Below the pieces are notes generated by a model. The model made no database searches, was not told the DNA's origin, and saw only the letters and a program-made list of their open reading frames with translations. From contig NC_065919.1 of NCBI RefSeq assembly GCF_024586455.1, positions 30,914,839 through 30,978,838 on the forward strand: a DNA stretch of 64,000 nucleotides, in the 5' to 3' direction. The stretch's first letter is position 1. Every line of letters starts with the position of its first letter. This document shows positions 9,861-21,863 of the stretch, in pieces. Source of the DNA: Bactrocera neohumeralis. Its lineage: Eukaryota; Arthropoda; Insecta; Diptera; Tephritidae. Made by a program: the position numbers and the translations under genes.

Positions 9861-12800
9861 AATATATAATATTTCACAAGAAAACTTATAACCGTTCTTT
9901 GTAAAAACTTTGAATCTCCACCAATGACTAAAAAGTCTTCTGAATCTTGGACGATTTATTAATTACTTTATTTTAGAATACCATATACCATGCATCTCTA
10001 CATATTTACCACTTTTGACATCTTTAGATATTTGAAATCGCTGCACAACCGATTTTGCCTTGAACGCAGACTCAAGACAAGAAAAATATACGCAACAAGG
10101 TATTGATTCTAGTAAGAATTAATGCTACTAGAAGAATACTAAGAGGTATTCGTTTAATTTGATTGCAGCTGAAAATTACGTTTCTGATACATTAAATTAT
10201 TAATTTGTTGTCATTGCAAGTACTTTAACTACTTTTTGAATTCACTATCTTATTTCATTAGTCATATTTCATATACAACTAATAGGAAATAAAATAGAAA
10301 CTTCAATTGGTACAACAAGAAGACCGTAAAATGCTTTAATCTTAAAATATAGAAAAAATTAATATTTTGAACATTTTACTAAAACTTTACATAACGTTAA
10401 AATTAAGTAAAAATACGATATTTATGTATGTACAATATATGACTAGTTGGTGTAAGTATGTTTACTTATGCTTCTATTCCTAAACACTAAACGTTTGAGT
10501 ATGTGTAGAAGGGTAAATGTTTATGAAGGAATTCAGGCAAAGCCTACTCCCGAATGCTTTAAAAAACCGAAAGAATTTATGAAAAGAAAAAACTAGAATT
10601 AACAAAAGTTGGGCATTTTAATACGACCAAAATATCAAAACTCTGAATTGGCATACGATATGTATGTACATATGTATATATTTACATACTTATTTGTAAT
10701 GCTGCACCGCAAATCGTTAACAGTTACACAAACAGAAGCAAAAATATCTAACAAATCAGGGGAAACTTAAATGATTATATTTAACAATCCGACTTGAAGA
10801 TATGTATAAAGAGAGAAAGTTTTTGAACTCGCTGAATATGAAATTAATTAGCTTTAATTAATATGTCGAAAATAATATTGAAATAACAGTAGTATGTAGT
10901 AAATGTGTCTTTATCCTTTTTGAACTATGGTAGAAAAATACAAACTGAAGTATCTTGAAAACTAATTAACACTATGCACATTGTTAAGAAAAAATATCTT
11001 AGAATAAAGTGTTCTAGCTTAGTTTTAAAAAGCATAATTAACGACTAAAATGTGTTCTTACTAACCTATGCATTCTTAACAATCATTTAAATTGCACTGA
11101 TATTGGAAATATTGTTATTTTAGCGGCAGAAAATGGTACCGAGTAGAGTACTCGGCTGAATAAAAATGCGTGTCTTTTCCGGTTACTTGCAATTCAACTT
11201 CATATAACCCAACACTTTTTCGGTATTATGAAGCTCAACTATTTACTGTCGAAGTTTCATTGGTGCTGCCAACCTAAAATGTAGATCTGTAGGAAAAATT
11301 GTGGGGTTTTGAGTTCAAAAGTACAGCTATTTTTGTCATTTTAGTAAATGGTAGTGGTTTGACCTCTAAACCTCTTGAAGACAACAAAAAAAATTCTACA
11401 CGTTTTTATTTTTTGATCATAGCAATTCAAAATTAATAAGAAACAGCCTGTAACATCACAGTCGCAAAATGCTTGTAAACAAGTGTAATTAAACAGCTAA
11501 AAACTTTTAAACGAAAAATCAAAACAATTCAATTAAGTTCTTGTTCACGATTATGTGAATGATTATTAAAATGAGCATTAGTTTTGATTTAAACTACGAT
11601 GACTAAACTGTTAAGAAAAAGTCTTCGTGATCCCTCAAACGATTGTAACTTCCTACCACCAAGTAAGCCAAAGCTTTATTGACAATTAAATTACACATAA
11701 AAAATATTTTTGGCGGATTCTTTCTTTACTTTCGTTTGAATAAAGAGGCATTTTGAGTTTCATTATGGACCGATTTCTTAATGTCCTCTTAAAAAAAAAG
11801 ATTCTTTACCGAAAATAGGAAGCTTGGTTAAGTTAACCAGAGCTGAATTGACAGATGGCTGCTAACCTGACTTTGAGGAAACGAAACGAAATGAAATGAA
11901 GGAAGATTAACACAAGCTCCGCATTTCCTAGCTGACGATAGTTTTCAAAAAAGCATTTTAAATGATTTTAACTTTGGGCTGACCGAAAGCTATTGCTTTT
12001 ACAAAACCTCTTATTAAATATCACTAACGCAAGGTTCGTGCGCAGTGGATAAAACCCAAATGACTGAAGCGTGAAAAGTTTTAAAAATTATATTTCTAAG
12101 AATAGTAGATTGTATCGGCTTTTTATATTCCAAACACTTCCCACGGTCCATTAGTTTTATTTATAATCAGCCCTATGACGCAGCCTAATTTCCCTTCAGA
12201 GGCTCAATAAATTTTTCACCTTCCTATGTACTTGTACAAAATAAATGAATAAAATTGTTTAAATATATAAATAAAATATTTATTTACCCAGTTTCCAATA
12301 TTTTAATTTTTTTTTTTAATAAACGCAATAAAGTTCAAATTTTTTCAACTCATCCATTCTGGCACAGATTTGAAAATCGTAATACCAAACAAACGTTGAA
12401 CTTCTACATTGGATTTACTGGAATTCAATTCATCTAGGACACGGTATCGAAAACTCGAAATGGAAATCCTTGAGGAACCGATAATATTTATTAAGGCTAT
12501 TGCAGAGATAAAGCTATTGATTAAAATTCAGTTACGAAAAAATTAAGTGCTTAACACAATGAGCGCGACAGACTGCAAACGACATGTGTCAAATATTAAA
12601 ATACACAGGTCTTATGGATGCAGTTATGTAGTTGTGCAGCTGCCTCAATATTTTTTTTTTTTTCAAATTCGTCGTCCCAATGTACATAACATGCTGTTGG
12701 TTTTATGGTTTCGTAACCTTGTTTTTTATGAACGGTGACGTATTCGGCATAGTATGAGTGCAATCACTCATGACGAAGTTGGTGGACAGGACAATTACTC

Positions 12801-12899
12801 ACAACTCAGACGACCGGTGAAATCATATCTGTGTTATAAAAGAATTTATTAATTTGCACTGGAATTATTTTTTCTTCGTGGCAACGCCAACATAATTTT
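9861..12899. other. AT-rich intergenic sequence between canoe and the F-box gene
   Basis: I see no coding exon here. The one structured part is the dispersed repeat at 11190-11790. Short open frames at 12255-12437 and 12547-12738 have no recognisable product. Confidence 0.5.
11190..11790 (+). repeat. Unnamed dispersed repeat, copy 1 (inverted partner at 24440-24870)
   Basis: Blocks shared, in order, with the reverse complement of 24440-24870 include CAACTTCATATAACCCA, TCATTGGTGCTG, TTTTAAACGAAAAATC, GATTATTAAAATG, GTTTTGATTTAAACTACGA, and CAAGTAAGCCAAAG. This copy has an extra segment of about 150 bases (11300-11460). It is noncoding, and I did not find termini or a target duplication. Confidence 0.6.
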
Positions 12900-12907
12900 T
12901 ATCGATA
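12900..12907 (+). promoter_or_regulatory. DRE motif TATCGATA upstream of the F-box gene
   Basis: A perfect palindromic TATCGATA lies 84 bases before the ATG at 12991. In flies this is the DREF-binding element found in many housekeeping core promoters. The position suits a short 5' UTR. Its function is inferred from position and motif only. Confidence 0.5.
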
Positions 12908-12990
12908 GCATATTAAAATCATATGTTTTTGTTTACATTTGATATCAGGAACAAGTTTAAAGCCAAATTCATTCATTGTTGGAATTAGCA

Positions 12991-14214
12991 ATGGATAATA
13001 AAATTGTCAAAGAAAGAATGTATAAAATAACTTCACAATTTGAAGAATTATGTGAAAACATTAAAAATCCATTGATCTTGAATAATGATTGTTGGCTTTT
13101 GATTTGCGATTTACTGACGTGTCATGATATATTAAATCTGTCCAAAGTGTCACAATCTTATAAAAACCTTGTGCAATATCTTGTTTTGCCGTCGAAGTTA
13201 ACAAAATGGGAAATTTCATTTTCGTACGATATCATCGGTTTAGATGACTTTAAATTTATTATAGATTCTATTTATACAACCGTTCGAGAACTGCGTATAT
13301 TGTTTCTACCTGAACGGCATTTTGAGCTTTTGAGTTCCTACCAATTCCCAAACGTTACTGAAATACGTATTACGTTATCTCGCCCCATGGATGAAGCAGA
13401 TATCTCTACGCTAAGCTACGTCTTTCCAAATTTGCAGGAATTCTCCCCTCACGGAATTTGCAGCAGTAAAGCAATAGAATTATTCTCAAATGTGGAACAT
13501 TTGACACTGACATGCTGTAGAAACTTAACTAAAAGTGATTTAGGACGTATTCTCTTAACACTTAATTTGAAATCATTAAAATTAGATATTTTTAAAAAAG
13601 TCTCTCCTTTAAGTCGTGAAGAGTTTTTAAAATTCAGTAAAATTGAAGTCTTAACTCTTAATCGAATTGAGCTGGGACTTATTTCTGGAGTTAATTTATC
13701 CGATGTTCATAATCCAATCATATTTAGAGATCTTAAAGTGTTAATAATAACAGGTAAACTTATAGAATCAACAGAGGTAGATAAACTGTTTGAAAACATT
13801 CAGTTTATTGTGTGCAGAAATGTTAGTTCTATAGAGATCGCCAACGTTTCAGATGACTTCCTTAGTACATATTTCAATACTGAAAAGTATGACTTTTTGA
13901 ACCGTGTTAGTGTTCTAAAATTTATAAATACCACCATTTTGAATAACGTGATTGGTATGCCTAGCAAGTATAAGGATCTTAGAGAGCTTTATTTTTTCTA
14001 TTGCCATGCAGCAATAAATTTGGATATTTTAACCATTATATCAAATAGTCAGAAGTTAGATGTAATAAGCTTTGAGGAGTGTGATATCCCACATATTGTC
14101 ATAGGAAAAGCTTTTATAAGGGACCAATTAGGTATTCGGAGAAATGAACTCGTATTGAACTGGTGTTCCAAAGAAAAGGTATCTGGTAAAACATCAATGC
14201 TTTTCCTTCAGTAA
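12991..14214 (+). CDS. F-box/leucine-rich-repeat-like protein, single exon
   Basis: The ATG at 12991 gives 407 residues ending in TAA. The same frame opens slightly upstream from a TTG, but ATG is the natural start. Residues about 30-64 (LNNDCWLLICDLLTCHDIL, then KVSQSYKNLV) resemble a divergent F-box: a Leu/Ile-rich helix, then a Cys/Leu helix. The rest has spaced L-x-L-x-x motifs such as VEHLTLTCCRNLT, LNLKSLKLDIF, LKVLIITGK and LRELYFFYCH. These fit irregular leucine-rich repeats like those of F-box substrate receptors of SCF ubiquitin ligases. There is no signal peptide or membrane segment. It is intronless and converges on the Rab geranylgeranyltransferase gene. The family call rests on pattern, not a search, and the substrate is unknown. 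A degenerate LRR protein without a working F-box is the main alternative. Confidence 0.7.
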   Translation: MDNKIVKERMYKITSQFEELCENIKNPLILNNDCWLLICDLLTCHDILNLSKVSQSYKNLVQYLVLPSKLTKWEISFSYDIIGLDDFKFIIDSIYTTVRELRILFLPERHFELLSSYQFPNVTEIRITLSRPMDEADISTLSYVFPNLQEFSPHGICSSKAIELFSNVEHLTLTCCRNLTKSDLGRILLTLNLKSLKLDIFKKVSPLSREEFLKFSKIEVLTLNRIELGLISGVNLSDVHNPIIFRDLKVLIITGKLIESTEVDKLFENIQFIVCRNVSSIEIANVSDDFLSTYFNTEKYDFLNRVSVLKFINTTILNNVIGMPSKYKDLRELYFFYCHAAINLDILTIISNSQKLDVISFEECDIPHIVIGKAFIRDQLGIRRNELVLNWCSKEKVSGKTSMLFLQ

Positions 14215-14575
14215 AATATAATTACGTTAATTACATTTACAGAATCCTGATGTGCATTGCTATAATGAGTATCGCAATTTGATAAAATTAACAAATGTCT
14301 CACATATTTCCAGTAACTTTGACTCTATGACAATACAATTTAAGTAATTTATACATATTTATGTACGTATAAACTGTAAATTTAGTCATATGAAACGTAT
14401 TTTTAAAAGTGGTCTTAATGTAGATTTGTTAAACATGTTGTAGTCCTCCTTTTGATTATTTGGGATGAAAGGAAACAACCTTCATCTTTCTGGTTTTGCT
14501 GATTCAATATTAGTAACTAAGTAGATACTGTATGGTTTAAATTTGTTTACTTATATTTAAAGTCCTGTTTTACAA

Positions 14576-14581
14576 AATAAA
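14576..14581 (+). terminator. Poly(A) signal AATAAA of the F-box-like gene
   Basis: AATAAA lies 362 bases after the F-box gene stop and only 50 bases from the stop codon of the convergent gene. Cleavage here would bring the + transcript up to, or into, the 3' part of the minus-strand gene. Confidence 0.45.
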
Positions 14582-14630
14582 GTCATTAGCTTACTTAAAA
14601 ATAGATTAGTGCCTAGTTGTGCACTTATTA

Positions 14631-16103
14631 TTAAAGTTTAAATGCAACGAAACCTTGCAATTGCTTTTTATCACTGTAATGGTTTAACTTTTCTGATACC
14701 AAAACTGTATCTGCGATACATAAATACTGAGGATAGAAAATGGCGTTTAAATGCTCTTCATTACGCAAGTCTAATTCTCCTGGAAAATCCTCCGAACTTG
14801 CCCAGTCCAATAGATATTTTTCCAATATCCATTTAGACGCCATATCTCTGTAGTAGTTTTCTCGAAGTATATCAACTTTTTCAAGTTTTTCCAAATATTT
14901 CAAAGATTTATCATGATATTTTTGAGAGTCTATAGCTCGCATCAATAAAGCAGATGTCAGCAATGTCCACTTACTATCTGGCTCGTATTCTAACAAGCTT
15001 TCGCACGACTCTAGTTGCGTTTGTAACTCGTTTAAAACATTTTCCGTAAATGTAAAAGACTGGTTTGGTGGTTTGAAAAAGTATACACTCTGGTTGTATG
15101 TCTTTAAAGCAATTTGTTTCACATTGATATCAGTAATGTGCAACTCCAAAAGATATTGATCGTTAATATACTCTAGAACTTTTTCACCGTTAAGGGAACA
15201 AACCCATGTAGTATCTGATTTAGCACCATTAATAGATTTCCAATTTGTAATTTTTTTCTTAATATTTCCCATGGAATCAGTTATTACTACATCTTCTTCG
15301 GTTAAAATAATTGGATTAGTGAATGATAGGACCGCACGGTTATTATCGCAGCGAAAAGAACATACATCTAATTCTTGGCGAGAGTAACCTAATAACCATC
15401 TTTGGTAAAACCATGCACTGCTATCATTTGGATCTGTAAATGCGGCCGTAAGTACCATTTCCAGTTCTTCTTTCAATTTTTCCTCATTCATTGCTCGCTT
15501 TGGTTGTGCATCACCTTCATAGGGATACAATTGAGGTAATAATAAGCTGCGATGATGCCAGGATGAATAATTCGAGAAATTAGCTTTTATTTTTTCTGTG
15601 CAGAAATCCAGTTCGTTTTGTTTAGATATGCCTGCCTTTTCAACCACATAGCGGCGATAATCCCAAGTGTGAAAATTTCGTTCATCCATTTTTAAATATT
15701 TACTGCACAGCATGACTTCCCGCTCCCAATTAGCAGTCGGACTGTGTTCTAATGTCCAGCACCGATGATGCCAGCCATTGTACGATTTAGGATTTACTAA
15801 TAAGCACTGTTCGCTAAAATTTAATTCGGTATCGTAAATTGCTTGTCTCTGATCCACATCGTCAATATTCAGTGATTTTTGTTCAACACATTCCCTTCTA
15901 ATGTTCCATAATGTTGAAACATCTGGATTTCTAAGTAGTATTTGCGAAGTAAGCACCAGCATTTCGTCATCCAGTTGTTGTAAACGACGTTTCTCCTGTA
16001 TTTTTGCCATTGCGGCTCTATAAGCTTTCACCTTAAGTGTTTGCTCTTTTTTCTTACGCTCGCGTTCCTCTTCCGTTGTACGAACTTTCAGTCTTCCGTG
16101 CAT
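14631..16103 (-). CDS. Rabggta: Rab geranylgeranyltransferase subunit alpha
   Basis: This is the alpha subunit of the enzyme that, with the beta subunit and Rab escort protein, attaches geranylgeranyl groups to C-terminal cysteines of Rab GTPases in the cytosol. The 490-residue frame starts MHGRLKVRTTEEER, the usual N-terminus of the family. Five prenyltransferase alpha repeats carry their Trp at about residues 66 (NPDVSTLWNIRR), 111 (NGWHHRCW), 147 (TWDYRRYVVEKAG), 182 (SWHHRSLLLP) and 231 (AWFYQRWLLG). A beta-rich insert at about 255-345 fits the immunoglobulin-like domain special to this Rab enzyme. A further helical repeat (SKWTLLTSALLMRAID) follows. The C-terminal leucine-rich-repeat region of the mammalian protein (567 residues) is reduced to a short tail (LNAIFYPQYLCIADTV). 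The gene is a single uninterrupted exon. The start is fixed by the conserved N-terminus. Confidence 0.92.
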   Translation of the reverse strand: MHGRLKVRTTEEERERKKKEQTLKVKAYRAAMAKIQEKRRLQQLDDEMLVLTSQILLRNPDVSTLWNIRRECVEQKSLNIDDVDQRQAIYDTELNFSEQCLLVNPKSYNGWHHRCWTLEHSPTANWEREVMLCSKYLKMDERNFHTWDYRRYVVEKAGISKQNELDFCTEKIKANFSNYSSWHHRSLLLPQLYPYEGDAQPKRAMNEEKLKEELEMVLTAAFTDPNDSSAWFYQRWLLGYSRQELDVCSFRCDNNRAVLSFTNPIILTEEDVVITDSMGNIKKKITNWKSINGAKSDTTWVCSLNGEKVLEYINDQYLLELHITDINVKQIALKTYNQSVYFFKPPNQSFTFTENVLNELQTQLESCESLLEYEPDSKWTLLTSALLMRAIDSQKYHDKSLKYLEKLEKVDILRENYYRDMASKWILEKYLLDWASSEDFPGELDLRNEEHLNAIFYPQYLCIADTVLVSEKLNHYSDKKQLQGFVAFKL

Positions 16104-17203
16104 GTTGGAATGGAGGTTATTATTTTATTTATTTTACGTGAAATAGGAAATTTCAATCAATTCACTGAGTCACTGATGCTGATAAAATGATATCCACTTC
16201 TGCCAACAGCAGACAGCTGACAACATCTTTTAATCGCCAAATAATCGAAATACCAATGTTGCCAGATGGTTATTACAAATACGTACGTCTCGTAAGGTCT
16301 ATCCGTACGTGGTACGGGTATGGTATTAAAAGCAATTTTTTTATTAAAAATAACAGAAATATTACCAACATATATTTAACATATGTAGGCATATACTTTT
16401 CTCTCTCTATTGTTAACAGTGAACAATTTATAGTTAATGGAGTATTTGTTATATTTTCAGTTAAGGCAGGCATTATTCAGATTAAAAAATTTGGATTTTC
16501 TTTTGGTTTAACTAAAAAGGTTATGTATTGGGATTGGGGCAAAATTTAGATACGTTTTATTTCTTTGTCAAATCATAATATGTCAAAGATAACATTTTAA
16601 CATAATGTTATTAATTATTCTATATATTTTCCGTTTACGTTGGAAAGTGGCGCCAAGGTCTAGAAGAACTTGCTTTGGAAGTATTTAAAAAAGTTTGAAA
16701 TTCAAATTACGTTATACAAATATTTGAAATAAAACTGGCTGCTGTTTAATTTGGCCTATATTTTATATACACAATTATATTTAAATTGATCGAGTAGTTT
16801 GTGGCCATAGACCAATTATTAAACTGGCCCAATAGATCATCCTCTCCATTTTTGTATTGTTTCTAGACTTTACCGTTATACTGAAAGTACGTATGTGAAT
16901 AGTTTTTACGTTTCTCAAATCTAAGTAAGAGTTGAAGAAATCGGTTGTGAGTTAGAACGAAAATTATTATAATAATAAATGGTGTAATGAGGTATAGTCA
17001 TGCTTCTGGGCTTGCAGTTATAATCGTAGGACTTTACCCACTCTTGCATCCTCGCCGCACACGCTTCAAATGTGAGCAACCCTGTGACGGTCTCGGTTGA
17101 AAGAGTAAAAGCTCCAGCGGAATCACTCCGACATATTCGAAATAAGGATTCGCTTTAGTCTAATTGCAGCGTCTGTTCATCAGAAGTGCGGTTGCAAGCG
17201 GGC
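16104..17203. other. Upstream region of Rabggta and intergenic sequence
   Basis: The promoter of the minus-strand Rabggta should lie just right of 16103, but I see no clear motif. The overlapping frames at 16187-16549 (+) and 16273-16473 (-) are not supported as genes. From about 17000 the sequence is more GC-rich and may be degraded transposon sequence, but I could not identify it. Confidence 0.4.
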
Positions 17204-18915
17204 GTTGGAATGTCTGGATTTTAAATTAGGAAGGTGTTGATGCTCAGCTGATTGATGTCCTCGTAAAAGTAAAGGTTGACATCAGTACCGTCCAAGAAAT
17301 GCAATGTAAAGGACAAGAACGGAAAGGAAGGTCCTAGTGGCATTAACTACAGCGGTCTTATAAAGGAGCGCAAATTCGGTGTTGAATTCGTCTAGTCACA
17401 ATCCGCTTCAGAACAAAATTTTTTAATATAACACTAATTTACGCCCACGCTCCTCCACGATGTACAAATTGTGTTTTGCGTTTTAAACGCCAGGGTGGAC
17501 AAAGAATGCATCTTTGGTAGAACAACTGGAAAATTCAGCCTTCATGACGAAACCTCTCCAAATGGGTCGAGGCTGATCGACTTTGCAGGTTTTATGGTTG
17601 TCTGTAGTACTATATTCCAGTTCGAAATCAGTTCGATCATGTTGTGATAGATGGAAGACATGTCTCCAAAGTCCATAACGTGCGTACGCTACGAGGACCT
17701 AACATCGACTCGGATCACTATCTTGTTGTAGCGAAAATACGCACCCGCCTCGGTGCAGCAAAGCACGCCCATGAAAAAACACAGGGACGGTACGACATCG
17801 AGAAGCTACTTTCACAACGAAACGGTTTTTTAGTCAACTTGCCCTACTGCTATCTGAGAGCACTCATGCACTCATCACCAACTCGGTATAAGGGAACTGT
17901 TAGACGGTATTTCAAGCTTTTTAAGCACAGCTTCAAGCGAAACCATTGGTTTTCGTAAAAGGCAAAAGAACTATCGTGTCGCAGTGGAGAGAAAGCAGAC
18001 AGTCTTGCAATGTTGCTATCAATCACAACACGTGTGAAATGAGATACATACCGAGAGTTAAAGAGGAAATCGAGACGACAACGAGAGAAGAGAGAGGCCG
18101 AAGTGCGTGAGTATGAAGAGCATGAGAAGCTGGCCGATAGGGGTCCTGCTCCAAAATTCTACGAAAGGATGCGGCGACTAAAGGAAGGTTTCAAGACCGA
18201 AGCATACTCTTGTAGGGTCCAAAAAGTTGATCTAGTGAGTATATTGAAGTTATGAAGGAAAAACTTCTGCAGCCAAGTGAAAAATTTGGAGATGTCGAAC
18301 CCAATTCCCCAATCGATGACGATGGAATAGATGTTCCATTGTCCGACTATGATGAGGTTCGAATAACAATTACCCGCTTAAAGAACTACAAAGCGGCGAA
18401 GATATGGTTGCTTTGCCCAATCCACAAAAATGGGGACTCGACAATTTGCTCCAATTACCGGGGTATGAGCTTCCTTAATATCGCATATAAAGTCTCATCG
18501 AGCGTCGCGTGTGAAAGACTGAAGCCCACCGTCAACAAACTGATTGGACCTTATCGGATTGGCTTTAGACCTGGAAAATCTATTATCCACCAGATTTTCA
18601 CTATGCGCCAAACCTTGAAAAAGAGCCGTGAGAGGAATATGGACACACACCACTTCTTCGTAGATTTTAAAGACGGCTTCTGCTCTACGCCGTTATGTCT
18701 GGACTTGGTATTCCTGTAAAGTAAATACAGGATCGGGATGGACCTCTGCAAACCGTTCTATAACAAGGGAGATTTCAAACAAGAAGACTCCCTATTGTGT
18801 TTTTGATGTCTCGAATTGGCGTCAAATAGCGAAAAGAAGAAACGACTTGTTCGCTGTTGTTAACTCGGCGATAACCGCGTAAGTAGTGTCTACGCCAGTA
18901 AACAAGAAGAATAAA
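17204..18915 (+). mobile_element. RTE-clade non-LTR retrotransposon, copy A, badly decayed
   Basis: Homology to the other RTE copies starts at TTGGAATGTCTGG (the TWNVRSLN region of the endonuclease). It includes ALRGPNIDSDHYLVVAKIRT-type endonuclease sequence in 17644-17958 and a reverse transcriptase piece at 18252-18719 (NYRGMSFLNIAYKVSSS, FRPGKS, FFVDFKDGF). It ends with the shared 3' sequence TCTACGCCAGTAAACAAGAA. Frameshifts, stops and internal deletions are numerous, and the catalytic YADD region is missing. It cannot be functional. Confidence 0.8.
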
Positions 18916-20457
18916 TGTTAAAGGATTCATATAAAGTGATTTTTTATTTTTTAAATCACATTAGGTTAACAAGCTGTCTATGTTTACTGTGGGGAGGCTG
19001 ATAATATATGTATGTACGTTGAAAATTTTCGTCTTGTCTCCTCATAGAAAAAGCTCGCTTGATGATTTGAAGCCAATATCTATGTACATATGTAATAATT
19101 GTGTGCGGATCCACTGCGAAGAAAGGTTCCAGTCCAATCGTGTTGGTTGCTGCCGATTCATTTGGCAGATCATTTCTTTCAATATCCTTCTGTCGAGGCA
19201 TCTATGCAAGCAGTACATGTTATACATATATCATCACTTTTTATTCCTTTTTTCACGTCGGTGGCGATTCCCCCCTGGCCTGGAGTTCTCGAAAGGCCCG
19301 TATTTTTCAAAAAATTAAGTGAGTAGTTAAAAATTAGACTGTTTTTGATAGGTGATTTATTGGAACATTTATTTACGTTACGTATGCTACATTAGCACAA
19401 AAAGGTAAAGTAATGTAATAAGGCCGGTTTAACAACCATAAGTCCGGTACTCAACGCAGCTGCAAAAAAAAAATTAAAAAAAGGTGCGTGGAGTCCCTAC
19501 GCGCGGATGAAGTTATACTTCTTACTGATATTCCAAGAAATGCATATCATTTTGTATGAAAGAAAACTAGAAAACTTAAATTCACATTTTATAAATTTAT
19601 TATCTCCCCGAGCATGCCAACAAGTCGTCTTTTCGCGACGATGGCAAAAGCTAAAAATCATAAATTGCTCAACTTTCTGGTGCTTCTCGCAAAAATCTGC
19701 GTCGATATGTATTCACGATCATACGTATACATACATACATATTTACGCATGTTTGTAGGCGAAGCTGCTACAGCGGCAAGGGGTGACAATCGGCGGCCAT
19801 TACTTTACTTATGCCATAGAAATTCTATTGCTACGAATATGGAAATGACAACGAAATAATGCAAATATGCATATTTCTAAAGGTCATTAATTTCTTTGAA
19901 GAAATGAATGATCCTGAGAAGTATAGTCTTAACTTTTCAACGGCCAACGCAGAGCATTTCAAACAAAAGGAATTCATTCATTAAAATCACCACTCAGAAG
20001 TCGTTTTATTCGTTGTAAGCGAACGATTTTCGAAGAAATCATTCTAATATGCTACAAGACAAAATTAGAAATGAACTTCTTAAACCTCACGCTGTCAGAT
20101 AAAACGATATACCTCGTCATCGCGTGTCGATTTCCTAAAAATGTAATTGAAGACTAACTACAGAAATAATCCTGTAAAGTATAGCCTTAATTTTTCAGCG
20201 GCCAACGCAGGGTATTTCAATAAAAGGGCACATAAAATAGTTGAGAATTCGCAGAAATGAAAGACAAAGGAAAGAAAAAGGAGTATAACTTCAACAATGA
20301 ACAAGCATACAAACATACATATGCGCAGCAGCAGCAAGGAAAGAGGTAACAATCGGCGATCCATTGTATATTTCTTTCATGCATAACCAAACCATAATTA
20401 GGACAACGCAATTCAAGTGTCAATGGTGGTGTTGGTGGTAAGCGCTTCAAAAGTGAC
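18916..20457. other. Intergenic sequence with a degraded direct repeat
   Basis: A block near 19905-19970 (AGTATAGTCTTAACTTTTCA, then CGGCCAACGCAG) recurs at about 20163-20230 with roughly 80% identity. A second block (GACAATCGGCGGCCATTAC, about 19783-19801) recurs near 20348-20366 and, inverted, near 23390-23410 on the far side of RTE copy B. No gene is visible. The short open frames in the region overlap on both strands and look random. Confidence 0.45.
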
Positions 20458-21536
20458 GATATTCCAAGCGTAGCCAGGTCCTTCTCCACTTGGTCCTTCC
20501 AACGGAGTGGAGGTCTTCCTCTTCCTCTGCTTCCCCCGGCGAGTACAGCGTCGAATACTTTCAGAGCTGGAGTGTTTTCGTCCATTCGGACAACATGACC
20601 TAGCCAGCGTAGCCGCTGTCTTTTAATTCGCTGAACTATATCAATGTCGTCGTATATCTCGTACAGCTCATCGTTCCATCGAATGCGATATTTGCCGTGG
20701 CCAACGCGCAAAGGACCATAAATCTTTCGCAGAACTTTTCTCTCGAAAACTCGCAACGTCGACTCATCAGTTGTAGACATCGTCCAAGCCTCTGCACCAC
20801 ATAGCAGGACGGGAATTATGAGTGACTTATAGAGTTTGGTTTTTGTTCGTCGAGAGAGGACTTTACTTTTCAATTGCCTACTCAGTCCGAAGTAGCACCT
20901 GTTGGCAAGAGTTATCCTGCGTTGGATTTCCAGGCTGACATTGTTGGTGGTGTTAATACTGGTTCCTAAATAGACGAAATTATCTACAACTTCAAAGTTA
21001 TGACTGTCAACAGTGACGTGAGTGCCAAGTCGCGAGTGCGACGACTGTTTGTTTGATGACAGGAGATATTTCGTCTTGCCCTCGTTCACTGCCAGACCCA
21101 TTTGTTTTGCTTCCTTGTCTAGTCTGGAGAAAGTAGAACTAACGGCGCGGGTATTAAGGCCGATGATATCAATATCATCAGCATACGCCAGCAGCTGTAC
21201 ACTCTTATAAAAGATGGTACATTCTCTACTAAGTTCTGCAGCTCGAAATATTTTCTCCAGAAGCAGGTTGAAAAAATCGCACGATAGGGAATCACCTTGT
21301 CTGAAACCTCGTTTGGTATCGAACGGCTCGGAGAGGTCCTTCCCGATTCGGACGGAGCTTTTCGTGTTGCTCAGCGTCAGTTTACACAGCCGTATTAGTT
21401 TTGCGGGGATACCAAATTCAGACATCGCGGCATAAAGGCAGCTCCTTTTCGTGCCGTCGAAAGCAGCTTTGAAATCGACGAAGAGGTGGTGTGTGTCGAT
21501 TCTCCTTTCACGGGTCTTTTCCAAGATTTGTCGCAT
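20458..21536 (-). pseudogene. RTE copy B: reverse transcriptase reading frame (5' and 3' truncated)
   Basis: The frame has FVDFKAAFDGTKRS (palm motif A), TKRGFRQGDSLSCDFFN (motif B), and AYADDIDIIGLN with the catalytic YADD at about residues 118-121 from 21536. NEGKTKYLLSSNK follows, then the C-terminal region ALRVFERKVLRKIYGPLR-type with RWLGHVVRMDE and GRGRPPLRWKDQVEKDL. It diverges from the other copies at 20458; the open frame beyond that point is unrelated host sequence. The finger motifs are upstream, in another frame. Confidence 0.85.
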
Positions 21537-21863
21537 GGTGAATATCTGGTCGGTTGTTGATTTTCCAGGGCTAAAGCCACACTGATAAGGTCCGATCAGT
21601 TTGTTGACGGTGGACTCGATAGAACCTTATATGCGATGTTGAGGAGGCTAATCCCACGGTAGTTGGCGCAGATTGTGGGGTCTCCTTTTTTATGGATTGG
21701 GCATAGCACACTTAAATTCCAATCAATGGGCATGTTTTCGTCCGACCATATTTTACAAAGAAGCTGATGGATGCTCCTTATTAGTTCTTCGCCGCCGTGT
21801 TTGAATAGCTCGGCCGGTAATCCATCGGCCCCACTGCTTTGTTGTTCTTTAGACGGGTAATTG

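Noticed and set aside
16187..16549. 120-codon plus frame next to Rabggta
   Set aside because: An overlapping antisense frame exists, residue composition is AT-biased, and there is no recognisable motif or splice context.
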